8,655 nt of DNA, taken from the NCBI GenBank assembly GCA_021767525.1, contig JAASTF010000121.1:1-8655 (forward strand), in the 5' to 3' direction. Positions 5,513-8,655 of this stretch are shown here, piece by piece. A program made the position numbers and the translations under genes. How positions within the stretch are numbered: position 1 is the stretch's first letter; each line of letters begins with the position of its first letter. This DNA comes from Paracoccaceae bacterium. GTDB taxonomy: Bacteria > Pseudomonadota > Alphaproteobacteria > Rhodobacterales > Rhodobacteraceae. The notes under the pieces were generated by a model. The model saw only the letters and a program-made list of their open reading frames with translations. It was not told where the DNA came from and did no database searches.

Positions 5513-7101
5513 AACGCTTTGCCGCGCTCTTTACCCAGCTGGACCAGACCACCAAAACCTTGCGCAAAACCAAGATATTGCGCGCCTATTTTGAATCCGC
5601 GCCCGACAGCGACAAACTGTGGGCCGCCGCCCTGTTTTCCGGCCGCCGCCCGAAACGCGCGGTCAATACGACGCGCCTGCGCGAATGGGCAGCGGAACAG
5701 GCCGACATCCCCTTGTGGCTGTTCGAAGATACCTACGCCATCGTGGGCGACCTGGCCGAAACCATCGCCCTTGTCCTGCCCCCGCCCAACCGCGCCGACG
5801 ACCACAGCCTGACCGACATGATCGCCCGCCTGCGCAGCCTGTCCGCGTTGGACGAATCCGAACGCAAACCCGTGATCCTGGACCTGTGGGATGGCCTGGA
5901 CCAGACCGAGCGGATGGTCTTCAACAAGCTGCTGACGGGCGGCTTTCGCATCGGTGTCAGCCAGAAACTGATGACCCGCGCGCTGGCGCAGGCCGTGGGC
6001 CGCGACGAGGCCGAGATCGCCCACCGCCTGATGGGTGACTGGACCCCCGACAGCACCACCTGGCACGCCCTGATCGAGGCCGAGGATGCCAGCGCCGACC
6101 TGTCCCGCCCCTACCCATTCGCGCTGGCCTATCAGCTGGACGACCCGCCCGACAGCCTGGGGTCGCTGGACGACTGGCAGGCGGAATGGAAGTGGGATGG
6201 TATCCGCGGCCAGCTGATCCTGCGCGAAGGGCAGCATTTCACTTGGTCGCGCGGCGAAGAGTTGATGACCGACCGCTTTCCCGAACTGGCCCGCGCCACC
6301 GATTTCCTGCCCCCCGGCACCGTGCTGGATGGCGAGATCGTTGCCTGGGACGGAACCGCGCCCCTGCCCTTTAACGATCTGCAAAAGCGGATCGGGCGAA
6401 AGACGGTGCCGAAAAAGCTGCTGAAAGAGGCGCCGGTGATCCTGCTGGCCTATGACTTGCTGGAGCATCAGGGACAGGACATGCGCGACCAGCCGCTGGC
6501 GCAGCGCCGCGCCACGCTGGATGCGCTGCTGGCCGCTCTGCCCGAGGATGCGCCGGTGCGTGCCTCGCCCCTGATCCACGCCAACAGCTGGGACGATCTG
6601 GCCGCGATCCGCGCCAAGGCGCGCGATCACCGCTCTGAGGGGCTGATGCTGAAACACCGCGAAAGCCCCTATTTCGTGGGCCGCAAAAAGGGCGATTGGT
6701 GGAAATGGAAGCTCGATCCGCTGACCATCGACGCGGTGATGATATATGCCCAGGCCGGCCACGGGCGGCGCGCCAACCTGTTCACCGATTTCACCTTTGC
6801 CGTGCGCGACGGCAACGCGCTGGTGCCCTTTACCAAGGCCTACTCGGGCCTGACCGATGCCGAGTTTCGCCAGATCACTCAATGGGTGCGCAAGAACACG
6901 ACCGAACGCTTCGGCCCGGTTCGCCAGGTCACCCCGCACCACGTTTTCGAGATTGCGTTCGAAGGTATCCAGCGCAGCCCGCGCCACAAATCCGGCGTGG
7001 CGTTGCGGTTTCCGCGCATGGCGCGCTGGCGGCAAGACCTGTCGATCAGCGACGCCGACACGCTGGACCACCTTCACGATCTGCTGGATCGCTACGGCTA
7101 G
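5509..7101 (+). CDS. ATP-dependent DNA ligase, exonuclease-associated type
   Basis: A 530-residue ATP-dependent DNA ligase that seals nicks through a lysyl-AMP intermediate. Domains in order: an N-terminal DNA-binding helical domain (about 1-200), the nucleotidyltransferase domain (about 205-405) and an OB-fold domain (about 406-530). The adenylated lysine is Lys228 in KWDG (228-231), with Arg233 following. Other visible motifs are SRGEE (248-252), DGEIVAW (motif III, 274-280), AYDLL (IIIa, 314-318), SEGLMLK (IV, 376-382) and WWKWKL (V, 397-402). All catalytic residues are intact, and the length fits the family of bacterial ligases paired with a beta-CASP exonuclease. It is not LigD: no polymerase or phosphoesterase domain is fused and no Ku gene is nearby. 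The start overlaps the exonuclease stop by ATGA, so the two are probably made together. The main replicative ligase is expected to be the NAD-dependent LigA elsewhere, leaving this enzyme a repair role (inference). Confidence 0.95.
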   Translation: MKRFAALFTQLDQTTKTLRKTKILRAYFESAPDSDKLWAAALFSGRRPKRAVNTTRLREWAAEQADIPLWLFEDTYAIVGDLAETIALVLPPPNRADDHSLTDMIARLRSLSALDESERKPVILDLWDGLDQTERMVFNKLLTGGFRIGVSQKLMTRALAQAVGRDEAEIAHRLMGDWTPDSTTWHALIEAEDASADLSRPYPFALAYQLDDPPDSLGSLDDWQAEWKWDGIRGQLILREGQHFTWSRGEELMTDRFPELARATDFLPPGTVLDGEIVAWDGTAPLPFNDLQKRIGRKTVPKKLLKEAPVILLAYDLLEHQGQDMRDQPLAQRRATLDALLAALPEDAPVRASPLIHANSWDDLAAIRAKARDHRSEGLMLKHRESPYFVGRKKGDWWKWKLDPLTIDAVMIYAQAGHGRRANLFTDFTFAVRDGNALVPFTKAYSGLTDAEFRQITQWVRKNTTERFGPVRQVTPHHVFEIAFEGIQRSPRHKSGVALRFPRMARWRQDLSISDADTLDHLHDLLDRYG

Positions 7102-7103
7102 GG

Positions 7104-7157
7104 TTGAGAGTGCCGCGCACCCGCCATATGTCTGACGTCAACGCTTAGACAAAAGGA
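7104..7157 (+). promoter_or_regulatory. Candidate promoter and ribosome binding site of the oligopeptidase gene
   Basis: In the 63-base gap after the ligase, TTGAGA (7104-7109) matches the -35 consensus at five of six positions. After 17 bases TATGTC (7127-7132) is a weak -10. AAGGA (7153-7157) is a good ribosome binding site seven bases before the ATG at 7165. The gap also holds an 8-bp palindrome TGACGTCA (7133-7140) just after the proposed -10. The ribosome binding site is secure, the promoter is tentative; no intrinsic terminator for the ligase is visible. Confidence 0.4.
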
Positions 7158-7164
7158 ACGCCTC

Positions 7165-8655
7165 ATGCTGCACCTGCCCTTCCCCGTCCGCGACGCCAAT
7201 GCCTCTGCCGGGTCCGACAACCTTGGCGATCTGCCGGAATGGGATCTGAGCGATCTGTACAAGGGCGAGGACGATCCGCAGCTGCAAAAGGATCTTGACT
7301 GGCTGGAGGGCGAATGCGCCGCCTTCGCCGCCGATTACGAGGGCAAGCTGGCCGATCTGGATGCCGAGGGCCTGCTGACCTGCGTGCATCGCAACGAGAA
7401 AATCAGCGCCATCGCAGGGCGCATCATGTCCTTCGCCGGCCTGCGCTATTACCAGCTGACGACCGATCCGGGGCGCGCGAAATTCCTGTCGGACGCGCAG
7501 GAAAAGATCACCAATTTCACCACGCCGCTTGTGTTCTTCACGCTGGAACTCAACCGCATCGACGATGCCAAACTGGACGCGATGCTGGACGAAAATGCCG
7601 ATCTGGGCCGATACCGCGCGGTTTTCGACCGGATCCGCGCGATGAAACCTTATCAGCTCTCCGACGAGCTGGAGAAATTCCTGCACGATCTGGGCGTCGT
7701 GGGCGACGCGTGGGAGCGATTGTTCGACGAAACCATCGCCAGCCTCGGCTTCGAGGTGGATGGCGAGCCCCTGAATATCGAGGGCACATTGAACCTGCTG
7801 ACCGACCATGACCGCGCCAAGCGCGAGGCCGCCGCGCGCGAGCTGGCCCAGGTTTTCAGCGCCAATATCAAGACCTTCGCCCGCGTTCACAACACGCAAG
7901 CCAAGGAAAAAGAGGTGATCGACCGCTGGCGCAAGATGCCCACGCCGCAAACCGCCCGCCACCTGTCGAACGATGTCGAGCCCGAGGTGGTCGAGGCGCT
8001 GCGCAACGCCGTGGTCAACGCGTATCCGCGCCTCAGCCACCGCTATTACGAGCTGAAACGCAAATGGCTGGGCCTCGACCGGATGCAGGTCTGGGATCGC
8101 AACGCCCCCCTGCCGATGGACGACCCCAAGACCGTCGGCTGGGACGAGGCCCGCGCCATCGTGACCGAGGCTTATGATGGGTTCGACCCGCGCATGGCCG
8201 AGCTGGCCGAGCCCTTCTTTACCAAGGGCTGGATCGACGCCGCGGTAAAGCCCGGCAAGGCCCCCGGCGCCTTTGCCCACCCCACCGTCACCGACGCGCA
8301 TCCCTACGTGATGCTTAACTACCTGGGCAAACCGCGCGATGTTATGACCTTGGCGCATGAATTGGGCCACGGCGTGCACCAACGCCTGGCCGCCGCACAG
8401 GGCGAAATGCTGTCTTCGACCCCGCTGACGCTGGCGGAAACCGCCAGCGTCTTCGGCGAAATGCTGACCTTCCGCAAGATGCTGGAAAAGGCGGGCGATC
8501 AGAAAGCCCGCAAGGTTCTGCTGGCCGGCAAGGTCGAGGACATGATCAACACCGTGGTCCGCCAGATCGCGTTTTACGATTTCGAATGCAAGCTGCACGA
8601 GGCCCGCCGCGGTGGCGAGCTGACGCCCAACGACATCAACGACATCTGGATGAGC
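7165..8655 (+). CDS. M3-family oligoendopeptidase (PepF-like), C-terminus beyond window edge
   Basis: A zinc metallopeptidase of family M3 that degrades short peptides in the cytoplasm. The frame is open from the ATG at 7165 to the right edge, 497 codons, with no stop. The zinc motif HELGH is at residues 398-402, and the third ligand is most likely Glu425 in TLAETAS, the position that matches the conserved E-x-x-S of thimet and PepF enzymes. The region before it (about 20-390) has the long helical architecture of the family; WDLSDLY near residue 30 and DVMTLAHELGHGVHQ are typical of the PepF/M3 subgroup. Homologs are about 600 residues, so roughly 100 are missing. There is no signal peptide. 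The start is supported by AAGGA at 7153-7157. It lies 63 bases after the ligase, so it may have its own promoter, and no functional link to the ligase is evident. Confidence 0.94.
   Translation, partial: MLHLPFPVRDANASAGSDNLGDLPEWDLSDLYKGEDDPQLQKDLDWLEGECAAFAADYEGKLADLDAEGLLTCVHRNEKISAIAGRIMSFAGLRYYQLTTDPGRAKFLSDAQEKITNFTTPLVFFTLELNRIDDAKLDAMLDENADLGRYRAVFDRIRAMKPYQLSDELEKFLHDLGVVGDAWERLFDETIASLGFEVDGEPLNIEGTLNLLTDHDRAKREAAARELAQVFSANIKTFARVHNTQAKEKEVIDRWRKMPTPQTARHLSNDVEPEVVEALRNAVVNAYPRLSHRYYELKRKWLGLDRMQVWDRNAPLPMDDPKTVGWDEARAIVTEAYDGFDPRMAELAEPFFTKGWIDAAVKPGKAPGAFAHPTVTDAHPYVMLNYLGKPRDVMTLAHELGHGVHQRLAAAQGEMLSSTPLTLAETASVFGEMLTFRKMLEKAGDQKARKVLLAGKVEDMINTVVRQIAFYDFECKLHEARRGGELTPNDINDIWMS

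Noticed and set aside
5407..7077. A 556-codon open frame on the minus strand opposite the DNA ligase
   Set aside because: Its translation is low-complexity G/A/V/Q/R-rich text with no recognisable motif. It is the mirror of a GC-rich gene with strong third-position bias, and the plus strand carries an intact ligase.
7133..7140. The 8-bp palindrome TGACGTCA before the oligopeptidase gene
   Set aside because: An 8-bp palindrome is common by chance, and I know of no bacterial regulator in this group with that exact site; it is mentioned only as part of the promoter region.
7138..8598. A 486-codon open frame on the minus strand opposite the oligopeptidase
   Set aside because: It has the same mirror-frame composition and no domain signal, while the plus-strand frame has HELGH and the family layout.

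Overview
This window looks like ordinary chromosome from a GC-rich alphaproteobacterium, most likely a member of the Rhodobacterales (Roseobacter/Rhodobacter group). The grounds are the strong G/C preference at third codon positions, the tightly packed short operons, and protein wording that I recognise from that group. I cannot run a search to confirm it. I see no tRNA, rRNA, insertion sequence, CRISPR array or prophage gene, and almost every base is accounted for by eight genes. I did not find a new multi-gene system; the more interesting signals are small ones at gene boundaries.

Layout. Bases 1-2243 carry a minus-strand pair. An exported tetratricopeptide-repeat (TPR) protein (1683-2243) is followed 15 bases later by a Suv3-like superfamily 2 RNA helicase (1-1667), whose C-terminal part runs off the left edge. 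Divergent from these, on the plus strand, come a 96-residue SCP2-type lipid-carrier protein (2313-2603) and an alpha/beta hydrolase of the lysophospholipase type (2607-3569), only three bases apart. A fumarylacetoacetate-hydrolase-family enzyme (3573-4403, minus) converges on the hydrolase with a 3-bp gap. That gap is the loop of a small inverted repeat that contains both stop codons.

A 95-bp divergent spacer then leads into a plus-strand DNA-repair pair: a ligase-associated beta-CASP exonuclease (4499-5512) and an ATP-dependent DNA ligase (5509-7101), overlapping by ATGA. After a 63-base gap with a plausible promoter and a clear ribosome binding site, an M3-family oligoendopeptidase (7165 to the right edge) begins; about 497 residues are visible.

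How the genes relate. The exonuclease and ligase are half of a cluster known in other proteobacteria that also holds an Lhr-type helicase and a metallophosphoesterase. Neither of those two is next to the pair here. The SCP2/hydrolase pair suggests a small lipid-handling operon (inference). The TPR/helicase pair is a likely operon, but one partner is predicted to be exported and the other cytoplasmic, so a joint function is not obvious. The start of the exonuclease gene is the most unusual spot: it lacks a clear ribosome binding site, has a good -10 box seven bases upstream (suggesting a leaderless mRNA), and carries three copies of an 8-base word at an exact 11-bp period across the start codon.
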